A stretch of DNA of 64,000 bases, from positions 1 through 64,000 of the forward strand of contig JAJEFO010000077.1 in the NCBI GenBank assembly GCA_022820365.1, given 5' to 3'. Below are positions 53,729 to 63,042 of this stretch, piece by piece (the first letter of the stretch is position 1; every line of letters starts with the position of its first letter). This stretch comes from Silicimonas sp. (lineage in GTDB: Bacteria; Pseudomonadota; Alphaproteobacteria; Rhodobacterales; Rhodobacteraceae). A program made the translations under genes and the position numbers. The notes below the pieces were generated by a model. It was not told where the DNA came from, ran no database searches, and saw only the letters and a list, made by a program, of their open reading frames with translations.

Positions 53729-54664
53729 ATGCCGATCAAGCTGCCTTCAAACCTTCCTGCCTTCCAGGTCCTTTCGCATGAAGGGGTAATGGTGATGGAT
53801 GAGGAGCTGGCGTCTCATCAGGACATCCGGCCGCTGAAAATCGGCCTTCTCAACCTGATGCCCAAGAAGATCCAGACCGAGAACCAGTTCGCCAGGCTGA
53901 TCGGCGCCACGCCGCTGCAGATCGACTTCCGGCTCATCCGCATGTCCGAGCACAAGACCAGGAACACGGCCGCCGAGCACATGGCCGAGTTCTATCGGCC
54001 ATTTCAGGAGATCCGCGACGAGAAGTTCGACGGCCTCGTCATCACGGGCGCGCCGATCGAGCACCTGCCCTTCGAGGAGGTGTCGTACTGGGACGAACTC
54101 AAGGAGGTCATGGACTGGACCCAGTCGAACGTGCATTCCACCTTCGGCATCTGCTGGGGCGGCATGGCCATGATCAACCATTTCCACGGCGTCGAGAAGC
54201 ACTTGCTCAATGCCAAGACATTCGGCTGCTATCGGCAGGCCAACATGGATCCGGCCTCACCCTACCTTCGCGGCTTCTCCGACGACTGTTACATTCCCAT
54301 CAGCCGCTGGACCGAAATGCGCGAGGAGGAGATTCGGGCCGCCGGCCTCAGGACGTTGCTTGGCAGCAAGGAGACGGGACCTTGCCTGGTGGCCGACGAG
54401 GCGCATCGGGCTCTCTACATCTTCAACCACTTCGAATACGACAGCGAAACCCTAAGGGAGGAATATGAGCGCGACATCGCCAACGGGACACCGATCGGCG
54501 TGCCGGTCAACTATTTCGCCGACGATGACCCGGACGCGGAACCGACGAACCGCTGGAGAAGCCACGCGCATCTCCTGTTCGGCAACTGGGTCTCGGAAAT
54601 CTACCTCACGACACCTTTCGACATGACTCTCATCGGCGTGGAATCTACCGATCTCCGCAATTGA
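53729..54664 (+). CDS. metAA: Homoserine O-acetyltransferase (MetA fold)
   Basis: MetA acylates homoserine in methionine synthesis. This 311-residue protein has the catalytic Cys142 in [11 protein letters not shown] and the His/Glu region in [13 protein letters not shown]. Residue 111 is Glu ([15 protein letters not shown]). In this family Glu111 goes with acetyl-CoA use and Gly111 with succinyl-CoA, so the enzyme is best called an acetyltransferase despite its MetA fold. ATG 53729 gives the usual [11 protein letters not shown] start. Cytosolic. Confidence 0.92.
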   Translation: MPIKLPSNLPAFQVLSHEGVMVMDEELASHQDIRPLKIGLLNLMPKKIQTENQFARLIGATPLQIDFRLIRMSEHKTRNTAAEHMAEFYRPFQEIRDEKFDGLVITGAPIEHLPFEEVSYWDELKEVMDWTQSNVHSTFGICWGGMAMINHFHGVEKHLLNAKTFGCYRQANMDPASPYLRGFSDDCYIPISRWTEMREEEIRAAGLRTLLGSKETGPCLVADEAHRALYIFNHFEYDSETLREEYERDIANGTPIGVPVNYFADDDPDAEPTNRWRSHAHLLFGNWVSEIYLTTPFDMTLIGVESTDLRN

Positions 54665-55000
54665 TGGAGACCTGATTCCGGACCGCCGTGAGGCATTCCA
54701 TCAAAATTTCCCGCCTTGCGGAACATGGCCCTCACGACCCAATTGCCGGTGCCGACAATCGTCGAGCAGCTCCGCGGATTGCGCCTGTGGCGGTCCACGC
54801 CTAGGTATTAGGCAAAATGAAGGCGCTTAACATGTTCCGTCCATGCGAAGGAATCATGCCGATTTTTCGAAATGCTGACCGTCATGACGGCACTTGTCTC
54901 GGCTTTGCAGGCATTGGAACCGGCATCGATAGGATCGGGCTCTGCCATGCGTCCCGAAACGTGATCGGGCTGGATCTCTCCAGATCCGGAATCGAGCGAA
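54665..55000. other. Intergenic region between metA and the TetR gene
   Basis: Both neighbours run rightward, so this holds the metA end and the TetR promoter. No strong terminator hairpin or known riboswitch (for example SAM type) was recognised, and there is no credible gene. Confidence 0.45.
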
Positions 55001-55618
55001 ATGGCTAAGCGCGGCTATCATCACGGCGACCTCCGCCGCGCCCTCGTCGACGCGGCGCTGAATCTGATCGAGGAAAAGGGGCCGACTGGATTCACGCTTT
55101 CGGAAGCGGCGAAACTGGCAGGCGTGACCCCGGCCGCCGTCTACCGTCACTTCGAGGGTCGCGATGAACTGATCGCCGAAATAGCCCGGCAGGGTTTCGA
55201 GACCTTTGCAGATCTCATGGAGTATGCATACGACACCGGCCAGCCCTCGTCACTTGCGTCGTTCGAGGCGACGGGCCATGCATATCTCGCCTTCGCACGG
55301 CGGCATCCCGGACACTATGTGGCAATGTTCGAGAGCGGAATCTCGATCAACCGCACGCCAGAGCTCGCCAAGGTCGCGCAACGTGCCTTCGGCGTTCTTG
55401 AGAAGGCCGCTGCCGAGCTGTCTAAGAATATTCCTCCCGAAAAGCGCCCGCCACCGCAGATGTTCTCGGCGCATGTCTGGGCGCTGAGCCATGGTGTCGT
55501 CGAGCTCTTTGCGCGCGGTGCGCCCGGGACCAAATCGCCCTTTCCGCCTGAAGATCTGCTCGAAGCCGGCATCGGGATCTACCTGCGTGGTCTCGGGCTG
55601 ATCGACCGAGACGAGTGA
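55001..55618 (+). CDS. TetR-family transcriptional regulator
   Basis: This 205-residue regulator starts with a TetR HTH: RGYHHGDLRRALVDAALNLI, then GFTLSEAAKLAGVTPAAVYR and HFEGRDELIAEI. The C-terminal ligand domain is of the WHG type, with RHPGHYVAMFESGI and HVWALSHGVVELFARG. No divergent target gene is adjacent, so the regulon is unknown. Confidence 0.9.
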   Translation: MAKRGYHHGDLRRALVDAALNLIEEKGPTGFTLSEAAKLAGVTPAAVYRHFEGRDELIAEIARQGFETFADLMEYAYDTGQPSSLASFEATGHAYLAFARRHPGHYVAMFESGISINRTPELAKVAQRAFGVLEKAAAELSKNIPPEKRPPPQMFSAHVWALSHGVVELFARGAPGTKSPFPPEDLLEAGIGIYLRGLGLIDRDE

Positions 55619-56315
55619 TCGCGAAAGCTCGTGGGCTCCTCCTGCCAGCAATCCAGGGCAACGAGCAAAGCCAGGACACGAAGGCCGTCTGGAAACCGTC
55701 CGATGTCGTCGAATTTGCGATACGGGTGCCGTGACTTGCCGGAACGTAATGAGCCGAGAACCGAAAGGCGGGCTTTCGGCTGCATCATGTTCAAGCAACA
55801 TGCGCGACATTCCACAAGAAAGGATCTCACAAGATCATTTTCTCGTGCTTTGTTCCAATGTTTCAGGTTTGCATGTCGCGGCGCGGGAAAAGTACGAAAT
55901 CCAAGTCGGATCATCGCGTTGATTGACGTTCGCGTGTCAGGCTTCGTACCATGGACGTTTCACGGCAACTTGGGCCGTTTTCGGGCAGCGGGTGCGGAAG
56001 TTGCGCTCGTTGCGGAATAAATCAAGTTCAGGGCGATGGTTCAATAGGAGGGGCAGAACTAACGATTTCGTGACCATACGTTGGCCGGACAGCATGACAT
56101 CGATCGTCAACCGCGGTCCTGCCCGCGGCCGGCGAACTCCCCGTTGGATTATCCCCTCCCGCACCCCAAGCGACGGCACTTGGCCACATCGGGACAATGA
56201 AGTTGCGTCGCGAGACGGGCGGCGGCGAACGGAACCGGTTCAACAATGACCAAAATGTCATTGAGTGCGTAACGACGCCAGCCTGACCCCTCAACGACAA
56301 TGCCACGGCTCCTTG
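55619..56315. other. Gene-poor stretch of about 700 bp
   Basis: Both strands carry only short frames with no domain, no good ribosome binding site and no consistent codon pattern. It ends at the small membrane protein gene on the minus strand. I see no tRNA or repeat array. Confidence 0.5.
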
Positions 56316-56591
56316 TCACGTGGCACTGTCGCTTCCTGCCTCCTCAAGCGCTCTCACCGACTGCCGAATATCCCGAACGAAAATAACCGGAGCCACGACA
56401 AATACCGCACCGATGAACGACGCGGCAATGCCCAATGCGGCACCCAAGACCCCTCCTGTAAGAGCACCATCCGACCACTGGCCGAACGTAGCACCGATCC
56501 CGAATCCGCCAATCGCCCCAATGACCAACAGTATCCACAAAGCGAGCTCAAGCAGAATGCCATGGCTCTTGACTACAAGCTTGCTCAACAT
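56316..56591 (-). CDS. Small two-helix membrane protein (hypothetical)
   Basis: This is a 91-residue protein with two hydrophobic segments: GILLELALWILLVIGAIGGF and LGAALGIAASFIGAVFVVAP. They are linked by a Gly-rich loop (GATFGQWSDGALTGGVLGAA). GGGAGACGCGCAAG just before ATG 56591 is a good ribosome binding site and decides this start over the longer frame. No known domain. The Gly-rich helices suggest oligomerisation in the membrane. Confidence 0.6.
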   Translation of the reverse strand: MLSKLVVKSHGILLELALWILLVIGAIGGFGIGATFGQWSDGALTGGVLGAALGIAASFIGAVFVVAPVIFVRDIRQSVRALEEAGSDSAT

Positions 56592-56859
56592 CTTGCGCGT
56601 CTCCCAAATTTGAACCTCGCGCCAAACTTGTACGTGGCACACAAACCGGGCAACCCGCTTCTGCGTGACTGAAGCGGTCCGACGCACACGAAGAGTCCTC
56701 GAAAGTCGGGGATTGGCCAGCCGCACGTGTCTGGAAGATCCGGCAGGACGAGGTTCAGTGCCATCGGGGAGCCACCAAATCGCCGAAATCGCGTTTTGCA
56801 TTGTAGCGGCACGAGCGAACGGACTGGCAAAGAACGCCGTCGCTGCCTATCTACATCTC

Positions 56860-57441
56860 ATGGACTCTGAACAATTCCCTCGCCTCGTCTATCTGCTGCT
56901 CCTGCTGACAGCCGTCGGCGGGTGGTTCATTGCGGAGAACAGGACGGCCATTGGCAAGTCGCTGCGCATGTTCCTGGCTTGGGGACTGATTTTTCTTGGT
57001 GTCGTGGCCGTATACGGTCTCTGGGACGACATTCGTCGCGACATCGTCCCCCGTCAGTCCGTGATTTCGGACGGATCTTCGATTCACGTCCCTCGCGGAC
57101 GTGGCGGCCATTTTTTCCTCCAGGTCGATGTGAACGGCACGCCAGTGGACTTCATCGTCGACACGGGCGCCACGGAAGTGGTTCTGTCGCTTGAAGACGC
57201 GCGCCGTGCCGGATTCGACCCGGACAATCTGGCGTTTCTGGGCACTGCTCGCACGGCAAATGGGCCAGTCAAGACCGCCTTTGCCACGGCTGACGTCATG
57301 TCCCTCGGGCCGGTTCGATTCGAGCGCGTGCGCGTGGCAGTGAACAGCGGAGACATGGACGATTCGCTTCTCGGAATGAGCTTTCTTTCGCGCTTCGAAC
57401 GGCTTGAAATATCCGATGAAGGCTTGATCCTGACACCATGA
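56860..57441 (+). CDS. Membrane-anchored clan AA (retropepsin-like) aspartic protease
   Basis: This 193-residue protein has N-terminal membrane segments (LVYLLLLLTAVGGWFIA and MFLAWGLIFLGVVAVYGL). A soluble domain with the single-chain retropepsin-like site FIVDTGATEVVLS follows; the Asp-Thr-Gly is the active site. The later LLGMSFLSRFERLEI is the second family block. It matches the TIGR02281-like proteins of alphaproteobacteria, which probably act as dimers in the periplasm. ATG 56860 is preferred. Substrate unknown. Confidence 0.85.
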   Translation: MDSEQFPRLVYLLLLLTAVGGWFIAENRTAIGKSLRMFLAWGLIFLGVVAVYGLWDDIRRDIVPRQSVISDGSSIHVPRGRGGHFFLQVDVNGTPVDFIVDTGATEVVLSLEDARRAGFDPDNLAFLGTARTANGPVKTAFATADVMSLGPVRFERVRVAVNSGDMDDSLLGMSFLSRFERLEISDEGLILTP

Positions 57442-57480
57442 GGGGCTTGTTCCACTAAGTGCGACAATCGCCGCACGCCG

Positions 57481-57945
57481 CTATTTCTGCCCCGGCGTGC
57501 TTTCCGCTTTCTTGGTCCAGCGTCCCTGATCTTCCGCCCAGTATTGCGCCTCTGCACCTGCCTCGGTCAGTGTCCGCCACTGCTCGCGTGCATGCTCGAC
57601 GGCCGCAGGGTCGGCACCGTTGAACAGTATGCAGACCCTTTCTTTCGCTTCGACCTCTATGGCCCCGACTTCAGCCCCATCCACGCTGATCAGGCAATCC
57701 GGGTGGTTGCTTGGCTCTCCTGTCGTCAGGAGCACAGGCTGCTCGCTGTCATGCGGACCGCCGGCAAGGCCATGCGGCAGAAACCCGTCACCGAGCCAGA
57801 GCTGCCGATCCAGATGTTCAAGCAGTGCTTCATCGCGCGCGCGAACTGCAACCCTCCAACCCGCCTCAAGCGACTTGCCGATCAGGACCGGCAGGGTCGC
57901 CTCAAGCGGACGCTTGGTCAGGTGATAGAAATAAGCCGCACCCAT
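57481..57945 (-). CDS. holC: DNA polymerase III chi subunit HolC
   Basis: HolC joins the clamp loader to SSB during replication. This 154-residue version reads GAAYFYHLTKRPLEATLPVL and IGKSLEAGWRVAVRA, then LLEHLDRQLWLGDGFLPHGL. The Rhodobacterales form starts near MGAAYFYHLT, so ATG 57945 is preferred to 57963. In relatives pepA commonly lies directly upstream on the same strand; here the upstream region has no intact gene. Confidence 0.88.
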   Translation of the reverse strand: MGAAYFYHLTKRPLEATLPVLIGKSLEAGWRVAVRARDEALLEHLDRQLWLGDGFLPHGLAGGPHDSEQPVLLTTGEPSNHPDCLISVDGAEVGAIEVEAKERVCILFNGADPAAVEHAREQWRTLTEAGAEAQYWAEDQGRWTKKAESTPGQK

Positions 57946-58706
57946 CAGCAGTCTCTGCGACATCCCAATCCGCCGGGCGCCTTGGAAGTTTGCCCTGTTT
58001 GCGGTGGAGTGCAATCATCGACGGTCAAGACGACGGGTGCGGAACAACTGTACATAGCGACTCTGCCTCTCGGTCGGGTACGCTCCTGCCTACAGGAATT
58101 CGCACGCAGGTGGAATCTTCGACTTTGATTGGCTTCCGAGGGGGACAATCGAAGCCGATCCGGTTGCCCGGTGCCCAGAAAGAACCGCTTCTCGTGCCGG
58201 GCAGAAGCCAGCGGCCGCAGCCCGCCTGAACGCAATTACGGATGTTCCAAGTGGTCCAAGCCGGTCTCAGGACGCGGACCCTCGCCTCGGCAAGCCATGT
58301 TTTGGAATTGATCCTTTTTCTCCGTTCGGTTGCAGAAACGGGAGAAAAGGTGCCCGCGTCCGCACAACACCGCGATCGTCTCGGGAAAAGAGACAATATA
58401 TCAACGTATTAGCATCGAATTTGCGCGAATGGTGTCCGGCACATTTTGGCGCTCCGATCACAATTTGGCGCTTGAGCGGCGCACTGGTGCTGACCCGCCT
58501 GTGATCACCACACAGATTCAACCGAAATAGACGGACTGCTAGCCGCCTCACTCGGTCCTTGGCCTCGTCGGCAAGGGAACCGGGGTCGGCGGTAGCCAGA
58601 TAGATGCGAATGCCCCCAAGACTTATCGGCGTGTTCTTGCCAAACGGGAACGAACCGACCATGTTTTACCCGCCCGGCCAATGGTCTAGACTCCGAGCGG
58701 ACTGCG
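57946..58706. other. Region without an intact gene, possible pepA remnant
   Basis: No full gene is seen. A minus-strand frame near 58520-58662 opens with MVGSFPFGKNTPISLGGIRI and then ATADPGSLADEAKD, faintly like the start of leucyl aminopeptidase, which is expected at this spot between holC and lptF. The likeness is weak. The gap may be the scar of a deletion. It also carries the lptF promoter. Confidence 0.35.
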
Positions 58707-59843
58707 ATGGACCTCATGCTCAGGCGATTTGACAGATACATGCTTGCACAGTTGCTGATGCTATTCGGCTTCTTCGCTCTTGTGCTCGTGCTGATCTACT
58801 GGATCAATCGGGCGGTCGTGCTCTTCGACCAGCTCATTGCAAACGGCGAGTCAGCCGTGGTCTTCTTGGAATTCACGGCCCTTTCTCTGCCCAACGTGGT
58901 TCGGCTCGTCCTGCCCGTCGCGGCCTTTGCAGCCTCGCTCTACGTCACGAACAGGCTGATGTCGGAAAGCGAACTCGTGGTGGTGCAGGCAACCGGCCAC
59001 TCCCCGGCGCGACTGATCCGACCAGTCTTGATCTTCGGATGCATCGTGTTTGTCATGTCCTCGGTTCTCGCCCACGTCCTCGTACCTGCAAGCCAAGCCC
59101 GCCTCAGCGAAAGGAGCGCAGAGATATCCGAAAACATGACCACCAGGCTTCTGCGCGAGGGACAGTTCCTGCATCCTGCTGCCGGTGTCACCTTTTACAT
59201 CCGCGAGGTCTCGAGAATTGGAGCGCTCCAGGACGTGTTCCTGTTCGACGCGCGCAACCCTGACCGTCCGGTCGCCTATTCGGCCAGGGAAGCCCTTCTG
59301 ATCCGCGGTGAGCGAGCGCCAAGCCTCGTCATGATTGACGGCATGGTGCAAAGCTATGGTGTCGGCAGCAAGCGGCTGTCGATCACTCGATTCGACGATT
59401 TCGCCTTTGACCTCTCAGATCTGGTCGAAGACAGCGTCCTGACACAACCCAGTCCCCGAGAGCTTCCCACATCCGCGTTGATCATGGCCGGCGAAGACAT
59501 CCAGGCCATTACCGGAGAGGCCCGTTCCACCCTTGTCGCAGAGGCGCATGATCGATTCAGCGACGCATTGAACGGGCTGGTCGCACCGCTCTTCGGCTTT
59601 GCGGTGCTGATGGTGGGCGGGTTCTCCCGATTTGGTGTCTGGCGACAAAGCTTCGGCGCAGTCATCGGGTTGATTCTGATTCAGATGATCACGCAGGTGG
59701 GCCAGGGAACCGTACGAACCGACGCAGACAATTGGCCGCTTGCCTATTCGGGTCCTCTGGTTGGGTTGATCGCAACATTCGGGCTTCTCTTCATTGCGGC
59801 ACGGCCAGGACTTCTGGCTCGATCGAGGCAGTCGGCACAATGA
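58707..59843 (+). CDS. lptF: LPS export permease LptF
   Basis: LptF with LptG forms the inner-membrane core of the LptB2FG lipopolysaccharide extractor. It has 378 aa, with helices at the N-terminus (MLAQLLMLFGFFALVLVLIY), a beta-jellyroll periplasmic domain (about 135-275), and C-terminal helices (APLFGFAVLMVGGFS). Start ATG 58707. A 4-nt overlap (ATGA) with lptG shows coupling. The first gene of the lptF-lptG-lptD-surA operon. Confidence 0.94.
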   Translation: MDLMLRRFDRYMLAQLLMLFGFFALVLVLIYWINRAVVLFDQLIANGESAVVFLEFTALSLPNVVRLVLPVAAFAASLYVTNRLMSESELVVVQATGHSPARLIRPVLIFGCIVFVMSSVLAHVLVPASQARLSERSAEISENMTTRLLREGQFLHPAAGVTFYIREVSRIGALQDVFLFDARNPDRPVAYSAREALLIRGERAPSLVMIDGMVQSYGVGSKRLSITRFDDFAFDLSDLVEDSVLTQPSPRELPTSALIMAGEDIQAITGEARSTLVAEAHDRFSDALNGLVAPLFGFAVLMVGGFSRFGVWRQSFGAVIGLILIQMITQVGQGTVRTDADNWPLAYSGPLVGLIATFGLLFIAARPGLLARSRQSAQ

Positions 59844-60940
59844 CGCTCCATCTCTACTTTGCGCGCAAATTCCTGAAGAACTTCGTTTCTGTCTTCTTCA
59901 TCCTCCTTGCAATTCTGACGCTTACCGCTCTCATCGAACAGATCCGGCGGTTCGGCGGCTTCGACGATGCCGGATTTGGCACGCTGCTCGTTCTCGCGTT
60001 CCTGAGCGTGCCGGAAGACCTCTACAAGGTACTTCCGCTCATCATGATCCTGGCGACGGTCAGCATGGTTCTCGGGCTCGCCCGGTCCTCGGAACTAGTT
60101 GTCACTCGCGCCGCTGGACGCCCGGCGCTCAAGAGCCTGACGGCACCCGTCCTGCTGGCATTCCTTATCGGCGTTGCCGCAGTGGCAGCCATGAACCCGA
60201 TCGTGGCGGCGACGCAAAGGCAGCATGAAACCGAGGTAGCCCGCATTTCCGGCGCCTCATCAACTCTCTCGGTCACACCGGACGGATTCTGGCTTCGCCA
60301 AGGCTCGCGCGAAGGCCAAACGGTCATTCGCGCGAACAGCTCGAACCTCGACGGCACGAGCCTTTTTGGCGTCACCTTTCTTGGCTACGCGCCCGACAGC
60401 AACCCGACGTACCGCATCGAGGCGGAACGCGCACTGCTCGTCCCTGGCGCGTGGCGGATTTCCGGTGCAAAGGAATGGCGATTTGATACAGGGGCACCCA
60501 TCCCGGAAACCGAAAGCGTCCAGATGCAGGAAATGGTCCTTGCATCGAATCTCACGCGCGACCAGATTCTCGACAGCTTCGGCACGCCAAGCGCCGTTCC
60601 GATTTGGGAATTGCCTGCCTTCATCTCCCGGCTGGACGCGGCCGGCTTCTCGGCCCGAAAGCACCGGACGTTCTTCCACATGGAACTTGCGCTGCCGCTG
60701 CTTCTGACTGCAATGGTGCTCGTCGGTGCCGGATTCACGATGCGCCACACGCGCATGGGGCGCACGGGGCTTATGGTCATGTTGGCGCTCGGCTTCGGGT
60801 TTCTCTTCTATTTCATCAGGAATTTCGTCGCGATTCTGGGCGAAAACGGGCAGATCCCGATCGTCATGGCCGCATGGCTGCCACCAATTGCGACGCTGCT
60901 GCTGCCGCTTGCACTGCTCCTGCATCTGGAGGACGGATGA
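59840..60940 (+). CDS. lptG: LPS export permease LptG
   Basis: LptG is the partner permease of LptF in the LPS transport complex. This 366-residue protein starts at ATG 59840 with YFARKFLKNFVSVFFILLAI and contains LPLIMILATVSMVLGLARSS and, late, AGFTMRHTRMGRTGLMVML. It overlaps both neighbours by 4 nt. The LptB ATPase is not in the window. Confidence 0.94.
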   Translation: MTLHLYFARKFLKNFVSVFFILLAILTLTALIEQIRRFGGFDDAGFGTLLVLAFLSVPEDLYKVLPLIMILATVSMVLGLARSSELVVTRAAGRPALKSLTAPVLLAFLIGVAAVAAMNPIVAATQRQHETEVARISGASSTLSVTPDGFWLRQGSREGQTVIRANSSNLDGTSLFGVTFLGYAPDSNPTYRIEAERALLVPGAWRISGAKEWRFDTGAPIPETESVQMQEMVLASNLTRDQILDSFGTPSAVPIWELPAFISRLDAAGFSARKHRTFFHMELALPLLLTAMVLVGAGFTMRHTRMGRTGLMVMLALGFGFLFYFIRNFVAILGENGQIPIVMAAWLPPIATLLLPLALLLHLEDG

Positions 60941-63042
60941 CGAGGCATCTCGCCGCATGGGTGGCCGCACTTTTCTTGTGCTTCGGCGCGGGCGCCTTGC
61001 GGTCACAGGAATTCGCCTCCCTCGTTGCAGACTCGATTTCAGTCGATCCGGCCGGACGCCTGACCGCCACGGGAAATGTCGAGATTCTTGTCCAAGGCAC
61101 GCGCCTTACGGCGGCTTCCGTCTCCTATCAAAGTGACGGCGATCAGTTGATCATTTCCGGCCCGATCCGTGTCACGGACGAAGACGGCACTGTCTTTCTG
61201 GCCGACCACGCCGATCTCGACGGGAGCTTGCGCGAAGGGCTGCTGGTGTCCGCAAGGATGGTGCTGGAGCGGCATTTCCAGATCGCGGCAAATCGCATTG
61301 CTCGTACCAGCAATCGCTACACGCGCCTCGATCGAGTAGTCGCCTCGTCTTGCGAAGTTTGCGCGGCCAACCCGGTGCCGCTGTGGGAAATCCGTGCCTC
61401 GAACGTCGTGCACGATGATGTTGAACACCAGCTCTACTTCACGAATGCCCGGCTGCGATTCTCGGGCGTGCCGATCTTCTACGTGCCGCGGCTCCGGCTT
61501 CCCGACCCCAGCCTTGACCGCGCCGACGGCTTCCTCATTCCGCAGATCAAGGCCACATCCGATCTTGGGACCGGCGTCAAGCTTCCTTACTTTCTGGCCT
61601 ACGGAAACCATCGCGACCTCACGCTGACCCCCTACCTTTCCAGTTCGACAACGACGCTCGAGTTTCGATATCGCCACGAACTGGAACGTGGGCACATCGA
61701 GGCGGTCGGCGCCGTCTCAAACGACGACATCGAAGGGTCACGCAGGTATCTCCTTGGCAACGCCAGCCGTCTCCTGCCACGTGGTTTCCTGTTCGAGGCG
61801 CAGGCTGAGTACGCGTCTGATCCAGGCTATCTCTTTACTTACGACTATGCGGACCGGGACAGATTGACCAACCAGATGGCCGTAACCCGAGTGCGGAACA
61901 AGGATGTCTTTCGATCCGAATTCACCGAGTACCGCACGCTCAGGGAATCCGAGATCGCCAATCGCGGCACGCTCCCTGCCCGCTTGCTCAGCATCTACTA
62001 CGAACGCGAGTTGCCGAAGCTCTCGTTTGGCGGACGCACGTTTGCGAGCATCTCTTCCAGTTCCCTCGTCCGACCGTCGTCGGAAAGCACGGAAGAGGGT
62101 CACGGGCGGGACGTCAACCGCCTCGGTGCGTCCGTCGAGTGGTTGCGTTCGCTGACATTCTCGTCCGGTCTCATCGCCAAGGCTGAACTCGGAATGCGCG
62201 GAGATGCATACACGATCGCTCAGGACCGCAAGCTCGAAAGCAATCTCTCGCGCCTGATATCCCGGACCGCACTCGAGCTGCGAATTCCGATGGCCCGCAG
62301 GATGTTCGGGGCCCGTCGCGAATTCCTCGAACCAATCTTGAGAATCGACGCTTCCGACACCAAAGGGGATGCGGTGCCCAACGAAGACAGCCGGGTGGTC
62401 GAAATCGATGAAGCCAACCTCTTTGCCCCCACCCGATATCCCGGCGTTGACAGAAGCGACGACGGCGTCCGCGTGGCTGTCGGCGGCGCCTGGAGTCACG
62501 AGATTCCTGAACGATGGGACATAGATCTTGGCTTAGGGCGCGTCTTCAGAGTTTCTGGCGATCCGGGTCCTGACGATTCCGAGTGGCTGGTTTCGGGCCG
62601 GCTCGGCATCGGCCGCGACCTGTCAATCTATTCGCGATCGCTTGTGAACAGCGGGCTGGACATGACGCTGTCCGAAGCGCGCCTTGACTGGGCTGCAGCC
62701 CGCCATTCGCTCTCATCCAGCTATTTCCATGCCGAGCCAGATGCCGCCAAGGGCCGGAGCACCCGTCTTTCGGAGTGGTCATTCAAAGGAGCCTACGACA
62801 TCAGTGACGGCTGGACCGCGCGGGCAGATTGGCGTTATGACTTCGCCGCCAACCGCGTGGCGCGCACCGAACTGGGCTTTGACTATCGGACGGAATGCAT
62901 GAACCTTGCGCTTTCGCTCTCGCGTCGTTCCGCCAATTCGACTAGTGTCGATTCAACGACCGAAATTGGCTTCCATGTATCCCTTCTGGGATTCGGAAGC
63001 CGGGATGATGATCGCGCAGGGCGGCGCGTTTGCAGGGGATGA
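60937..63042 (+). CDS. lptD: LPS-assembly outer-membrane protein LptD
   Basis: LptD is the outer-membrane barrel that inserts LPS. The 701-residue protein has a signal peptide (MTRHLAAWVAALFLCFGAGA), an N-terminal OstA jellyroll (VADSISVDPAGRLTATGNVE and VFLADHADLDG), then a barrel domain. Family segments include ASSCEVCAANPVPLWEIRA and FSGVPIFYVPRLRLPDP. Cys at ASSCEVC may form the disulfides used in assembly. It is shorter than the enteric form, as is usual in alphaproteobacteria. It overlaps surA as ATGA. Confidence 0.93.
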   Translation: MTRHLAAWVAALFLCFGAGALRSQEFASLVADSISVDPAGRLTATGNVEILVQGTRLTAASVSYQSDGDQLIISGPIRVTDEDGTVFLADHADLDGSLREGLLVSARMVLERHFQIAANRIARTSNRYTRLDRVVASSCEVCAANPVPLWEIRASNVVHDDVEHQLYFTNARLRFSGVPIFYVPRLRLPDPSLDRADGFLIPQIKATSDLGTGVKLPYFLAYGNHRDLTLTPYLSSSTTTLEFRYRHELERGHIEAVGAVSNDDIEGSRRYLLGNASRLLPRGFLFEAQAEYASDPGYLFTYDYADRDRLTNQMAVTRVRNKDVFRSEFTEYRTLRESEIANRGTLPARLLSIYYERELPKLSFGGRTFASISSSSLVRPSSESTEEGHGRDVNRLGASVEWLRSLTFSSGLIAKAELGMRGDAYTIAQDRKLESNLSRLISRTALELRIPMARRMFGARREFLEPILRIDASDTKGDAVPNEDSRVVEIDEANLFAPTRYPGVDRSDDGVRVAVGGAWSHEIPERWDIDLGLGRVFRVSGDPGPDDSEWLVSGRLGIGRDLSIYSRSLVNSGLDMTLSEARLDWAAARHSLSSSYFHAEPDAAKGRSTRLSEWSFKGAYDISDGWTARADWRYDFAANRVARTELGFDYRTECMNLALSLSRRSANSTSVDSTTEIGFHVSLLGFGSRDDDRAGRRVCRG

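Noticed and set aside
55923-56249. 108-codon frame in the gene-poor stretch
   Set aside because: No motif, no ribosome binding site and no operon context.
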